From Cinnamomum chago (taxonomy: Eukaryota > Streptophyta > Magnoliopsida > Laurales > Lauraceae): DNA of 64,000 bases. The notes below the pieces were generated by a model. It was not told where the DNA came from. It saw nothing but the letters and a program-made list of their open reading frames with translations, and searched no databases. Positions 47,128 to 58,012 of this stretch are shown piece after piece (within the stretch, counting starts at the first letter, position 1; each line of letters starts with the position of its first letter). The position numbers and the translations under genes are program-made. The stretch spans positions 113,206,001-113,270,000 of the forward strand of contig CP142453.1 of the NCBI GenBank assembly GCA_038049695.1. The letters run 5' to 3'.

Positions 47128-48749
47128 GAGTACGGATGGCTAGAGTGTCTTCCAGATGCTTGCTTCCATAAAGTGGGATGTGTTGAGCTCTATTGTGGTT
47201 CCCACTTATTGATATTCCATACCATTCAAAGTGAATGACATCTCCTTTGGTGAATATTCTCAAATTCGCTTTACTAGGAGCTGGTCAACTAAAAAAGCTT
47301 GAGCACATGACTGATAATAATGCATGAGATTGTGCTAATCTTCTTATCAAACGTGTGCTCAACTTTGAGTGAGACCAACTCTTAATGAAGTAAAACTCAA
47401 GATATGTCATTAGAGGAGGTGGAATGATCATAACATAATCACATTATCAATCACATGCTCAATCTTATAGTAGGACAAATCATTAGAGGGATGGCATTCA
47501 TTTTAAACAATTTGAATTATTAAGTTGCCCTCAATTGTAGAGTTCCACACATTTCACTCTCGCAGGGCCGACTCGAGACAATTCGAGGCCTAAAGCGACA
47601 ATCCTAAATGAGGTATTTTCTACGTTTTAATATTATTATAAGTATTTTATTTAAAATTTATTTTTCTTGCTTTTTTGTGATGCAAAATTACTAATTAAGT
47701 TTTTATATTCAAGTTTTGCTAACTTATCTTAAGTCACCTCCAAAACCCAAATGAAAATTTTGGGCCTATTTCCAAAACTCACATGGAAATCCTGGGTCAC
47801 AAAATCCAAACCACCCCCCCCCCCCTCCCAAAATAAAAAATAAAATAAAAAACTTGAGCCCTCCACTGGTGGGCTCAAAGCATTTTCACCTGCGTATATG
47901 CACCATGAGTCAGAACCATCTAAGATGGACTTCAAAGGTGTGCCCCACGTATTGGATGTTCCAGATGCACGGTGCTCATATGCACTGTGGGCAAGTGAAT
48001 AAATTTCGGCGGGGGCCCATTGTTTATTTTAAATTTTAAAATCTATTATTATGGTTAAAATCTCAAGCTATGGATCTATTACAACTACATCATGGATCAA
48101 ATCTATTGAAATAGGATACACAAAAATAATGAGAAAGGCTTATGACGCAAATTCATGATTGAATGTATGATTGAAATTTGATACACATGGACGGCTTGAA
48201 ATATGTGTGCTAAAATCAATTGGACTCCTAGCAATAGAAACATAAGGGGTAGATTTGGAAATACAATAGGGTCATAAATGACACTTTAAGCTCCATGAAA
48301 ATCTTGGTTGACTTTAAGCTCAATGAAAATCTTGGTTGTATCTTCTCAAGAGAGAGTTATTATGAGGCATTATATTTTGGGGATGTGAAGCAAATTCATG
48401 ACTAAATGTATGGCTGAGATTTAATATACATGGACTTTTAGAAATATATGTGTTAAAATCAATTGGACTCCTAACAATAGAAATATTAGGGGCAGATTTG
48501 AAAATATAATAAGGTAATAAATGACACTTTAACCTACATGAAAATCTTGGTTGACTTGAGGCTCCATAAAAATCTTGGTTGTGTTTTTTGGATTTTCAAA
48601 AGATATCAGTTGTTAATATAAAGTCTTCTTTTTATCCTTATTTTTTGGGCCTAGAGCAAAACCTTGATTAACCTTATGGTACAGCCAGCCCTGCACTCTC
48701 GAAAAGTGCGTGGAAGACACTGGGGCGGGTGGTGGGGGGATCTGGACTC
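47128..48749. mobile_element. Mutator-type MITE upstream of CYP714, split by a hAT element
   Basis: Flanked by an exact 9-bp TATATTATA (47119-47127 and 48750-48758), with inverted ends GAGTACGGAT / ATCTGGACTC and inner AGTGTCTTCC / GGAAGACACT. Without the nested hAT element (47563-48693 plus its 8-bp duplication) it is 483 bp. A second copy at 57455-57812 occupies the equivalent site upstream of another CYP714 promoter copy. Confidence 0.8.
47563..48693. mobile_element. non-autonomous hAT element, 1131 bp
   Basis: Exact 8-bp duplication CACTCTCG at 47555-47562 and 48694-48701; ends CAGGGCCGACTCGAG and (complement) CAGGGCTGGCTG. About 30 bp in, GAGGCCTAAAGC on the left matches the subterminal GGGGCCTAAAGC of the hAT element at 42152-43780, so the two are relatives. 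The core has a direct repeat (about 48147-48315 and 48388-48560, sharing AAAATCAATTGGACTCCTA). No coding capacity. Confidence 0.85.
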
Positions 48750-49029
48750 TATATTATATTTCAAAGTAGTTTGACCTTGTGGTATGTTTCGTATAATAAA
48801 TACATTTGGCACATGTATTTGGCAATTCCACACTAGATCACACCTCTTGGTAACATTATTATATCATATAGTTGAAAACTTACCAGCATATGATTGCATT
48901 TTACTACTCTAGATTCATTAAATACCTAGACAGCGAACACCCACCAAACCTAAAGATAAGCAGTAGACTCCATATCTCTCAAAGATAAGCAGTAGACTCC
49001 ATATGCGAGAGAGAGAGAGAGAGAGAGAG
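48750..49029 (+). promoter_or_regulatory. CYP714 promoter and 5' leader
   Basis: Conserved with two other copies in the window (57813-58012; 61894-62151), sharing TGTGGTATGTT, CCACACTA-ATCA, ATATGATTGCATTTTACTAC and TAAATACCTAGAC. A TATA-like TTAAATA is at 48918-48924, about 105 bp before the ATG. In the leader AAGATAAGCAGTAGACTCC plus ATAT is duplicated in tandem (about 48954 and 48981); copy 61894 has it once. Confidence 0.6.
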
Positions 49030-49312
49030 ATGCGTGTGGCTCTAAGTGTATTGCTTTCCATCTCTTTGGTGGGATTCTTTAGCTTGACTTTCTATTTCTA
49101 TTACGTTGTGTGGTTGAGGCCTGAAAGGATTCGAGAGAAGCTAAGAAAGCAAGGTATTAGAGGGCCTCGGCCTTCTTTCTTCTATGGAAATATCCAAGAG
49201 ATGAAGAAGATAGAGTCGACAGCAAAGAAGGGTCCACGAAAATGCCAACACTTAGAGCACAGCTATGTTACAACTCTCTTCCCCTACTTTGAGAAGTGGA
49301 GAGAAGAGTACG
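49030..49312 (+). CDS. CYP714: CYP714 exon 1: membrane anchor and hinge
   Basis: Residues 1-94 plus one base. [19 protein letters not shown] starts the anchor; it ends [12 protein letters not shown]. The donor gtacgc is followed at once by a (TC)22 microsatellite. Confidence 0.92.
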
Positions 49313-49315
49313 GTA

Positions 49316-49367
<52 letters not shown>

Positions 49368-52300
49368 GAGTGGTCTTTTTAAGAATATTGATCATTTGAT
49401 TAAAATTCGAAACACCCCCACTCAACTGCAACTCCATCAATCATCCCATTGATAATCAGATAGGAGTCATGGTGATCTCATATGCTATTGGATGTTTAAT
49501 AATACTTACCTTTTGTTTCTATTTGCGAATGGCGTCTATGAATGGATCAATATTTTAAAAACACAGGTAATTTTGTTGACTACGCCACTTAATATTAAAG
49601 GTAGACCTTTGTAATCGTTGCCCAAAGTCTTTAAAAACATATAGAATTATCATATTAATTCAACCCATACACACACCTAAAAGATGATTAGTAGGTTGGG
49701 CGGGGCCTGCCACTGCTCCATCGATAAGAAGAGAGCTAGTAGCCCATTATACCCAAATACCTCAAAATAGGCAACATGTAGTGTTATATCGTATCTGATA
49801 CTTTACTCTTACATGTATAACAAAGGTGTGTCTGTTATCATATCAATGTCGTGTCCTGTCATATCCATCCCGTCTTTGAGCATCATAGTAACTAACTCTT
49901 TTTTAGTGGAGACCCATGTGTTAGAGAGATAAAGTAAAGTGTGAAAAATGTGACATTCATAGTATAAGCAAAATGATCTCATTTCATATTTCTAATTAAA
50001 TTCTTAAGGGGTATAAACATTTTAAAGTCAGTATAGTATTTATTACAATTCCGTTGATTGTCAAAGATGAGGGATGTCCACTAATTTAATCAATGGTAAT
50101 TCTTTGATTGTAGGGCCTATATTCACCTATTCGACAGGCAAAGAGCCACTGTTGTACGTAAGCGATCCAGACATGGTGAGGGAATTGAACCTTTGCAAGT
50201 CAGGAGGTCTGGGAAAGCCCACGTATGTGCAAAAGGAACGTCGTGCATTGTTTGGCCATGGCATTTTAGCATCAAATGGTCCTGCTTGGGCCCACCAGAG
50301 AAAAGTCATTGCACCAGAATTCTTCATGGACAAGGTTAAGGTAAGATTAGCAATCCACCTCTCTCTATTAATGTTTGTAATTTTCAAATGCCAATGTCAT
50401 CTAATAAATGGGCGTCCCGCCCTAAACCGCGCCTACTAGGAGCGGATTTAGTACTAATTTCTCTATAGTTCGGAGATGGTATTTGATGATGCCAAAAAGT
50501 GGTTTTCGGGCACCACCGGTCAAGTAATAAATAATTAATGAAAAAATGGATGGAGAGAGAGAGAAAGAGAGAGGAGATTTATAGTGGTTCGGTCAGTGTG
50601 ACCTACGTCCACTTTAACTGGTGAATTTACTGCTCTGAGGAGGAGATTACAAAGTAGTCAGATACAATAATGATGTGAAGAATTCTAGAGAGATCCCCCT
50701 CTTCTCTGACAGGACTTCTCCTTTTATAGTCTTTCTCCAACGGGTGGGGAGATTCTCCAGGGATCTCCAATGATGTACGCTCCAGTCTGGTAGAGTCTCC
50801 CGCACTGTCCTCAACAGATGAGCAGGCAAGATCTCCTCCGCGGGACTTGGTAAAAGCAGGTAGGTGAAACGACGTGATGACTTTGTCATACTGTGGATTT
50901 GGATCCGGCCTCAATGGGTAGATCAAGACCTGAGCTTATCATGGACTAAGGTCAGTTTGACCCGACCCGTCGTCGTGGACCGAGCCACCTGGGCCTAACC
51001 TGTCATTGCGGACCGAATTATTTGGGCCTGGCCCATCAGTATTGATTTATAGATTTTAACCCACGTTGGTTCCGTCTGCATTAGAATTTTGGCCATTCTT
51101 TTATATATATATATATATATTTTATGTATATAGTGTGGTACAGTTGGCAAAGGACATATGAAAGAGTTGGAGGGATTGTGGTTTGGAATCCTCTAACATT
51201 GTACTGTGAATTTTGAGGGATCTCCCCTGGGCCCTTCTCGATTTAAAACCGTTGTGTCAGTTCTCCTGACTATGATTGGCAACATGCCAAAGTATCTATT
51301 TCATCATAGTGATTTCACCATTTTACTTGCAATGCATATGGCAATGCTTAGATGAGTGAATCAATCACATTATATTGATTGATTTAGTCCAATGGCATAT
51401 ATCTAATATTTAAAAAATACTTCGTTCATGTGATCGAAGAGGAATTGATTGAGTGGCTTGGATTGTGAATCTTAAAACTAAATCATGGGGCTTTCGCTGA
51501 CTTTTTAATTAGTTGGACCTTTTACTTAAATTCTTTAAAAGTCAAAATTCAATGCCAAAGTATCATAATTTCTCTTTATTTAACCTTTGCAATGTTTGTA
51601 GGGAATGGTAGACCTAATGGTGGAGTGCACAATCCCAATGCTGAAATCATGGGAGCATAGAATTGAGACTGAGGGGGGCATTGGAGATGTAAGAGTAGAT
51701 GAGGATCTAATAAGCTTCTCCGCTGATGTGATCTCAAGAGCTTGCTTTGGGAGTTCTTACTCCAATGGGAAAGAGATTTTTTCAAGGCTAAGGGCCATTC
51801 AACATGTGATGGCCAAGGCAGGTATCCTCATTGGGCTTCCAGGCTTGAGGTACGCATGTGAATATTTATGGGCTTCCTTTCAATATTTTCTCCTTTACTT
51901 TCATACCTTATAATAGAAAATAAATAGATAAATATTGTTATTTAGTCTATATTCCTGAAATTAAACTGATTTACATGATGTTTTTAATATTCAATTGTAT
52001 AAAATAAATTATGTCATAATAAATAAATAAGCAAGACCAGAGGTAGTGTCTGTGGTGGAAAAGAATAAAAAGATGAAAAGATTTTCATAATTACTTTACT
52101 ATATTTTCCTAAAATATGGTAGGGTTTGTTGTGTGCATTAACAAAAAAGAGAGGAAAACTGGATTTGCTGTGGGGGAGTCTACCTAAATAAATGCTGAAA
52201 GGATATGGAGCATTTGAAGGTCTTGGTGTGGATTCTTGGTGGGGTAAGAACTCAATCATCTATTTAAGAGCCACAAAGTTTAATATTTTTTTTTAAAGAA

Positions 52301-54243
52301 TATACACAACTAAGGACAATTTTCTCCTGTGCACCGCACATTGGTGCCATTAATTAATCATGCGGGATTTGGTGAAATTCAGGGCGGGGGTGTTCCTCCT
52401 TTGGTGGCAGTTTGGATGTACACTTCTACAGGATTGCGTGCACATGAGAGATTTTTTTTCTTAAAAATTAATATAAATGAATACTTAAGATCATCACATC
52501 CCCACCCCTAATCTACACCAGGACCTTCCAATTGCTACTACCCATAGAATTAGTTTGCATCGAGCCGAACCCACAACAAAGTTATCAAATATGAATATTG
52601 GGGCCTGTTGGTAGCAGAGTTTTCTTTCAGTGAAACTAAAACTAACCTCTTTTATATGTTTTAGGATTTTACTTTTTCAATTGTTATTTATTTTTGATTT
52701 TTTTTTTTTTTTTTTTTTTTGGGTGGGGTGGGGGGGTGTGAAACTTGAAAGATATCTGCCAACCAAGAGAAATAGAGTGGTGTGGATGTTAGACAGAGAG
52801 GTGCAGTCACTGATCTTAAAAGTGATTAAAGGACGTAAGGAAGAGTCCATGGCCACATCTCAGAAAGGTAGAGACCTCTTGCAAACACTCATTGAGAATG
52901 CTCACAGCAGAAGCATTGGACTGAATGCAGCCAACAGTTTCATAGTAGATAACTGCAAGAGCATCTACTTCGCTGGTCACGAGACCACCGCAATCAGTGC
53001 CACGTGGGGGTTGATGCTACTGGCCTCCAACCCAGAGTGGCAAGCTCGGGCTCGTGCAGAGGTGCTGGAGGTTTGTGGTGGCCAATTACCTGATGCTGAT
53101 ATGCTCCGCCGCATGAAAATTGTATGTCTCAATCAATCTTCTTTCTAGAAAGCAATACATCAGATCCAAACTATTTCTAAATCTTCAAATTCCAGAAGTG
53201 GGGCCCCACTAAAATAGGGGGATGATAAGGTCTCTCTACTTTCTTTTTTTTTTTTTTAGCCTCAGCCCAAGGTATTGGGACATAGAGAGAGCCCGCCCCA
53301 ACATTGGAAGACATCCCACATCCGAGCATCACATTTTATTTGGCTGCCCGTCGTTCAAATCCCGGGTATGCCAGCTTCTTTCCCACTAGTGTGAGATTTC
53401 TGATTGCTTGCGCAAGTCTCTTTCATACTTGACTGAACTATCTTCCCTTGTATATGCGGGTTCTCTCTTGGGTCCTAGGTTCTTCGACTGTGATAAAAAA
53501 AAGAAAAAGAAAAGAGCATTTGAGAATTTTAGACATCCACTAGTCATCGTACACAAATTTCAAAAATTTATGAAACCCTTATAAATCTCCCACTTGCCCA
53601 AAGGTGCTGGTACAAGTTTTGACATTACATTTAGTTATGCAATTGGTCATGTGATAAAATCACATTAACCGCTTTTATTATTATTATTATTATTTTTTTC
53701 ATTCTTGTGGGCCCCATATTTATTACCCAAACAGTTAAGTTTCAATTTCAGTTTGAATTTGTTATTTCAACGTGCCCACATGACCACTTAAATATTACCT
53801 GTGCATGTATGATGCAGTTGACCATGGTGATCCAGGAGACATTGCGTCTTTACCCACCCTCTACTTTCGTACCAAGGGAGGCCTTGAAAGATATGAAGTT
53901 GGGAAAATTCCAAATCCCCAAAGGCACCAACCTCTGGATTCCAGTGCCTACACTGCATAGGGACCCTGAAATCTGGGGACCCGATGCACATGAGTTCAAC
54001 CCGGGCAGATTTTCTGATGGCATCATTGTTGCTTGCAAGCTTCCACACATGTACATTCCCTTTGGCATAGGGGCTCGCATGTGTCCGGGCCAGAACTTGG
54101 CCATGGCAGAGTTGAAGGTTGTCCTCTCTCTCATATTGTCTAGGTTCTCCTTCTCCCTCTCCCCAAGCTATTGCCACTCTCCTGCTTTTAGAATGGTTAT
54201 AGAACCTGAGTCTGGCCTGAATCTCCTTATGAGGAGGGTGTAG
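49030..54243 (+). CDS. CYP714: cytochrome P450, CYP714 family, five exons
   Basis: An ER-bound heme monooxygenase. Known CYP714 members act on gibberellins or their precursors (CYP714A, B, D) and, in CYP714E, on triterpenoids; the substrate here cannot be read from sequence. Exons 49030-49312, 50114-50340, 51602-51849, 52752-53121, 53818-54243 join to 1554 bp, 517 residues, with GT-AG junctions and matching phases. Features: N-terminal anchor (residues about 4-28), hinge GIRGPRPS (42-49), [31 protein letters not shown]-helix AGHETT (327-332), K-helix ETLR (383-386), FNPGRF (PERF variant) and heme loop [10 protein letters not shown] with Cys465. Family-typical [14 protein letters not shown] supports CYP714. 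No stops or frameshifts were seen. A second in-frame ATG at 49003, created by a (GA)n run, would add [14 protein letters not shown] residues; I prefer 49030 because the anchor should be N-terminal. Confidence 0.95.
49321..49364. repeat. (TC)22 microsatellite at the exon 1 donor
   Basis: Starts 9 bases after the exon 1/intron 1 junction (donor gtacgc). The same position in the pseudogene copy (after 62432) has no such run. Confidence 0.95.
50114..50340 (+). CDS. CYP714: CYP714 exon 2
   Basis: 227 bp encoding [19 protein letters not shown] through [16 protein letters not shown], i.e. the B-C helix region with the conserved WAHQRK (W and R contact the heme propionate in P450s). Acceptor tgtag, donor gtaaga, phase 0 end. 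Confidence 0.95.
50470..51080. mobile_element. probable LTR fragment in CYP714 intron 2
   Basis: GATTTATAGTGGTTCGGTCAG followed by TGACCTACGTCCACTTTA is a phrase found in many plant Copia/TRIM-type LTRs; it is preceded by (GA)n and followed by a TTTTATAG TATA-like site. I could not find a target duplication, so the limits are approximate. Confidence 0.4.
51602..51849 (+). CDS. CYP714: CYP714 exon 3
   Basis: 248 bp encoding [38 protein letters not shown] and [23 protein letters not shown] is the typical helix E-F block. Donor gtacgc, two bases left over. Confidence 0.95.
52752..53121 (+). CDS. CYP714: CYP714 exon 4: I-helix
   Basis: 370 bp encoding [20 protein letters not shown] through [10 protein letters not shown], with the oxygen-activating AGHETT motif and [15 protein letters not shown]. 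The leftover AG of exon 3 plus A gives Arg253. Donor gtatgt. Confidence 0.95.
53241..53512. mobile_element. possible tRNA-derived SINE in CYP714 intron 4
   Basis: GTTCAAATCCCGGG (about 53355) fits a pol III B box, and the unit ends in a run of A with a G interruption (53496-53512). I could not see a convincing A box about 35 bases upstream, so this may be a truncated copy. Confidence 0.35.
53818..54243 (+). CDS. CYP714: CYP714 exon 5: K-helix and heme loop
   Basis: 426 bp with the stop TAG at 54241. Contains [28 protein letters not shown] and [14 protein letters not shown], and ends [13 protein letters not shown]. Acceptor atgcag. Confidence 0.96.
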   Translation: MTMVIQETLRLYPPSTFVPREALKDMKLGKFQIPKGTNLWIPVPTLHRDPEIWGPDAHEFNPGRFSDGIIVACKLPHMYIPFGIGARMCPGQNLAMAELKVVLSLILSRFSFSLSPSYCHSPAFRMVIEPESGLNLLMRRV

Positions 54244-57200
54244 CTTGAAAAATATTGTATCTAAATAAATGAGAAACTATGCATATAGAATGGTTAATTT
54301 GTATAGCATGCATGCATTCACATGGACTAAAATTTAGAGTTGAATTTGAGGGAGAGAAATTGTGTTACTGTTTCTATTTTATCTCTCGTTTCATGTTCTC
54401 ATTGGATCGGATTTGGGGGAGAAATTATGGTAGTTGCTTCTATTCAAGTAAATTGAAATTATGGGTCACAATAGCGAACAATCTACATTATTTTTATGAA
54501 GGATTAAGTTGGTCGACCAGTCGAAATCTTGATCATCCATCTAAACCGTGACTCAAGTTTTTTCATCAATTTTTTTTTTTTTAACTCAAATAAGTGGATT
54601 GGGACCTAAGGAAGCCCACCCAAGCGGACAGGAAGGCCACAAATATGGGAAGAGTAGCATACTTAGGAATTGATCCTGATTAACCAGATGACATCGGGGC
54701 TTGCCAACCTACTTAGGCTGACTTAGCAACCCCATGTTGTCAAGTTTTTCATGATTTAGTACCTCAGCTCTATCAAAATAGGAAGTTGGGCCATCATACT
54801 AAAGTCTTAGAATCTAGATCATTTAAAACTGAGCTTACCTGTAAAAGGAAAAAAAATGATTGTATCCATGTGAATAATGTGATTGATATATAAATATGAA
54901 TGAACTCATCCTACATATAGGAAGTGGGTTCATTAACATAAAATGAACCACCCTTATACTAAGGAAAAACATAAGTGAACCGAGACTCATGCATGGCTGG
55001 CCCATGACCTAAAAACTGCAAATTGCAATATGCTGATCTCTCTCTCTCTCTATATATATATATAGACACACACACACCTGGATGTTTATATATAGCAAGC
55101 TGTGCCAAGGCTGATTTTAGAACTGTCAGGTGGATGATTTCTAAAACATTTTGTTTTACTAATGATTTTTATCATTTACTGAAGTTTTATTCATGTGTGC
55201 TTGACTTATTCAGAGAATCTCTCGTGTTTTTCATCTTTTGGATTTTTTTTAAGAGGTCTTTTTATGCAATATTTTTATGTCTCAAGATTTCTTATACAAT
55301 AACGTGGGGAACCTTTTTTCCATTGTTTATTACTTTTTTTTATTGACAAGGATGTCCGAACTCTTCGAGAACCGACTTACTTGGACACGTGAAGTCCCTG
55401 CCTCCTCCGTACCATTATTTATTGCTATAAAAAAGCAGCCTGGCTATTATTAATGAGAGGGAGATTCCTAATTAATCCTACCACTTGGGTTTGTTGCCTC
55501 CTTCCTAAAATTACCTTCTATATTATATTTGGTGACATCCCTAGGAATCTCAATAGGATACAATAATCTTGCTTTATGGGCAAATTGGGACTTCTATGGT
55601 TTGAGTGTTGGGGGATTTCTTGTTTCTTTGAATTTTGTTTGTATTTTGTTGTTTTAATGAATCTTCTTTTACGGAAAAGAATTTGTAGATGATCAAATGA
55701 CTCTAAATTAAAGTACGGAAACATTTTCTTGCATATATTTGAGGGTGGTAATGTTTTGCTGAGAGGTACCTCTCATGCAACCCATAAGTGGCAACTTTTT
55801 TGATACCACATGAACCTGTTGTAGTCTTGTGACAAATTAAAGCCTTTCATACTCAATAACCCCCTATTTATCAGCACTCACCCTGATTTGAGTTTTACTT
55901 ACATTTGGGTTAAATTTCATAAATATGTAACTTAAAAAATCATTAAACTTTAAGGCCGTTGTGGATATAGTTTTACCCAAATCATACCCACAGTGAGTCT
56001 TTTCCATCAACATCAACCCTCTCATTATTAGTATGCATCTAAGTGGTCCTACTACATCTTGGCAGAACATCACCCTATTTAACAGATATTGAAGAGCCAT
56101 CATATTTTAATATACATTATGATATAATATAGTATAAACTATCTTATTAGATAATATAAAATATAATAATATCTAATATAACATCAGTATATTTATTGTC
56201 ACAACTCACAATGATAGGGCCTTCTAATTACTTTATAAAAAAAAGTATCTTATGGACCCCTCGCTGATGCATGCAATTATGGAGAATATTTTCATTGAGT
56301 TTTGTCAGATTCACACGTTAGCACTAAATATTTTTCTAGTGCGGCAGCTGCATATTTTTATTTATTTATTTATTTTCAACCCCAACCAAGTGGGCTGGGA
56401 CTCAAGAGAGAGCCCGTATACACATCAGAAGGTAGTGTTGAGGTTAACATCCACCCTTGCTCGAGAGCGGTCATAATTGTGGTCGAACTCGAGCCCGAGC
56501 CCTCACAATAAAACTATTGTTGTGTCGTTTCCTATCACCAATTGGTTTTGAGATAAGTGGTAGATCAATGAGGTGTAAGATCATACAAGTAGCCCGCGCC
56601 TACTCAAGTGGGAAGGAGGCTCGCTCAAGCAGGAATAAAGCCTACGCAAGTGGGAATGGAGCCCGCACAAGGTGACGTACCCGGGGTTCGTTCTGAGGGC
56701 AGCCAGGCGCTCCTTACCACTCGGGTAAAGATGGTAACAAGGACCAATAAGCGTAGTGTGCCCCACAATACAAGATTGATTGTTAGGATGGGCCCTCCAA
56801 ATAACTTGCAATTTCTTGCATGTGCAGCTAAGATAATGAAAAGGGTGTGATTGAGTACTTTTGAGCCATGGATCTACATGCTGGCCCCGCTTTATGAATG
56901 GCTATATTTTGTACATGGGTGCTGGCTATACTGGTAGAACTGGGTTTATGCATGCATGTCAGGGCTGCAACTAGGGTAATGTGGAGGAATAGCCGAATAG
57001 TTTCATTTGATTTGCTCTTCAATTTAACAGATTTGGAGTTCAAAAAGTTTTTGAAAATTTCCATATATATGAAAATTTCCATCTATTCCTCACCATATAA
57101 GATTGATTATATATGCTGGCCAATAAGACGTTGAGATTATTATTTACTCTGATTTTGCGTTTAATTCCCCCTACTGAGTATTCTCCCCATTTCTCTCTCC

Positions 57201-57445
57201 TTTCCTCTTCTAACAAATTTATGTTTCCTTTTCTCCCTTTTCTCTTCTCCCTCCATCTCTCCAAAACACTCCTTTCCCATACATAAACAACCAGCGATCA
57301 GTTTCTCCATAGCGGTAGATCTGATAGTGAGGGACTTGAGTGTACATTGTTGGGTGTGAGTGCGTATTTACTAGTACTAGAATAAAAAAACAAGAAAGGA
57401 GTAAATTCCGTGATATTTTCTAAAAGTAAGCTGACATTGCAACGC
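54244..57445. other. region downstream of CYP714
   Basis: No gene is supported. Contents: a poly(T)-led short repeat with AAGTGGATTGGGACC (about 54570-54650); (CT)n(TA)n near 55037-55064; a related poly(T)-led block with CCAAGTGGGCTGGGACTCAAG at 56340-56405; a 21-bp minisatellite at 56603-56672. The exact polyadenylation site of CYP714 cannot be placed. Confidence 0.45.
56603..56672. repeat. 21-bp minisatellite, 3.3 copies
   Basis: Units begin CTCAAGTGGGAAGGAGGC (56603), CTCAAGCAGGAATAAAGCC (56624), CGCAAGTGGGAATGGAGCC (56645) and CACAAGG (56666), exactly 21 bp apart. It codes an open frame only because 21 is a multiple of 3. Confidence 0.85.
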
Positions 57446-57454
57446 TATATTGTA

Positions 57455-57812
57455 TGTCAAGATCCCTCGAGTGTCTGTAAGTGGAATTAATGTGTTGAAC
57501 TCTATGGCGGGGCCCACTTAATCAGAACCAATTAAAATGAGTATCATCCCCTTCAGTAATATCCTTAAATTTTACTTCAATAAGAGTTTGTCAATCTTAT
57601 ACATTATTAATCTTATTCATTAATCCTATTACTAATTTTATACTTAATCTTATGGTGGAACGATCTCCTATTGATGTCAGATTTATGGGTAACCAAATGG
57701 AGGTAATGAAACTCATTTTTATCGGTCTGGATTGTCAAAAGATGGCACCATAGTGGAGTTCAGCACACCCACTCACGTAAAGCATGTGGGAGACACTTTG
57801 AGATCCAAACTC
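57455..57812. mobile_element. Mutator-type MITE upstream of an orphan CYP714 promoter copy
   Basis: 358 bp, flanked by TATATTGTA (57446-57454) and TATATTATA (57813-57821). Inverted blocks AAGATCCC...GAGTGTCT and TGTGTTGAACTCTATGG match the right end complement. It is homologous to the MITE at 47128-48749 and sits at the same place relative to the promoter. Confidence 0.75.
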
Positions 57813-58012
57813 TATATTATATTTTAGTCCTCGTGGTATGTTCTTTTTTTTAATATTTCGCACATGTCTTTGGTGATTCCACACTAAATCATACTTCTTT
57901 GTAACATTATTATATCATATTTTTAAAACCTTATACAAGTATATGATTGCATTTTACTACTCGATATTTCTTTAAATAGCAAGACAACGACAACCCACTA
58001 ATCCAAATGCAT
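57813..58012 (+). pseudogene. orphan copy of the CYP714 promoter
   Basis: Matches 48750-48945: CGTGGTATGTTC, GATTCCACACTAAATCATAC, GTAACATTATTATATCATAT, ATATGATTGCATTTTACTAC, then TTTAAATAG in place of TTAAATACC. The similarity stops at about 58012, before the leader and exon 1; no P450 coding sequence follows. Confidence 0.75.

Noticed and set aside
49003..49029. Upstream in-frame ATG as the main CYP714 start
   Set aside because: It would place an Arg-Glu repeat encoded by a microsatellite before the membrane anchor; the ATG at 49030 matches the usual P450 N-terminus.
53788..54177. 129-codon minus-strand frame antisense to CYP714 exon 5
   Set aside because: Shadow of the conserved P450 exon on the other strand.
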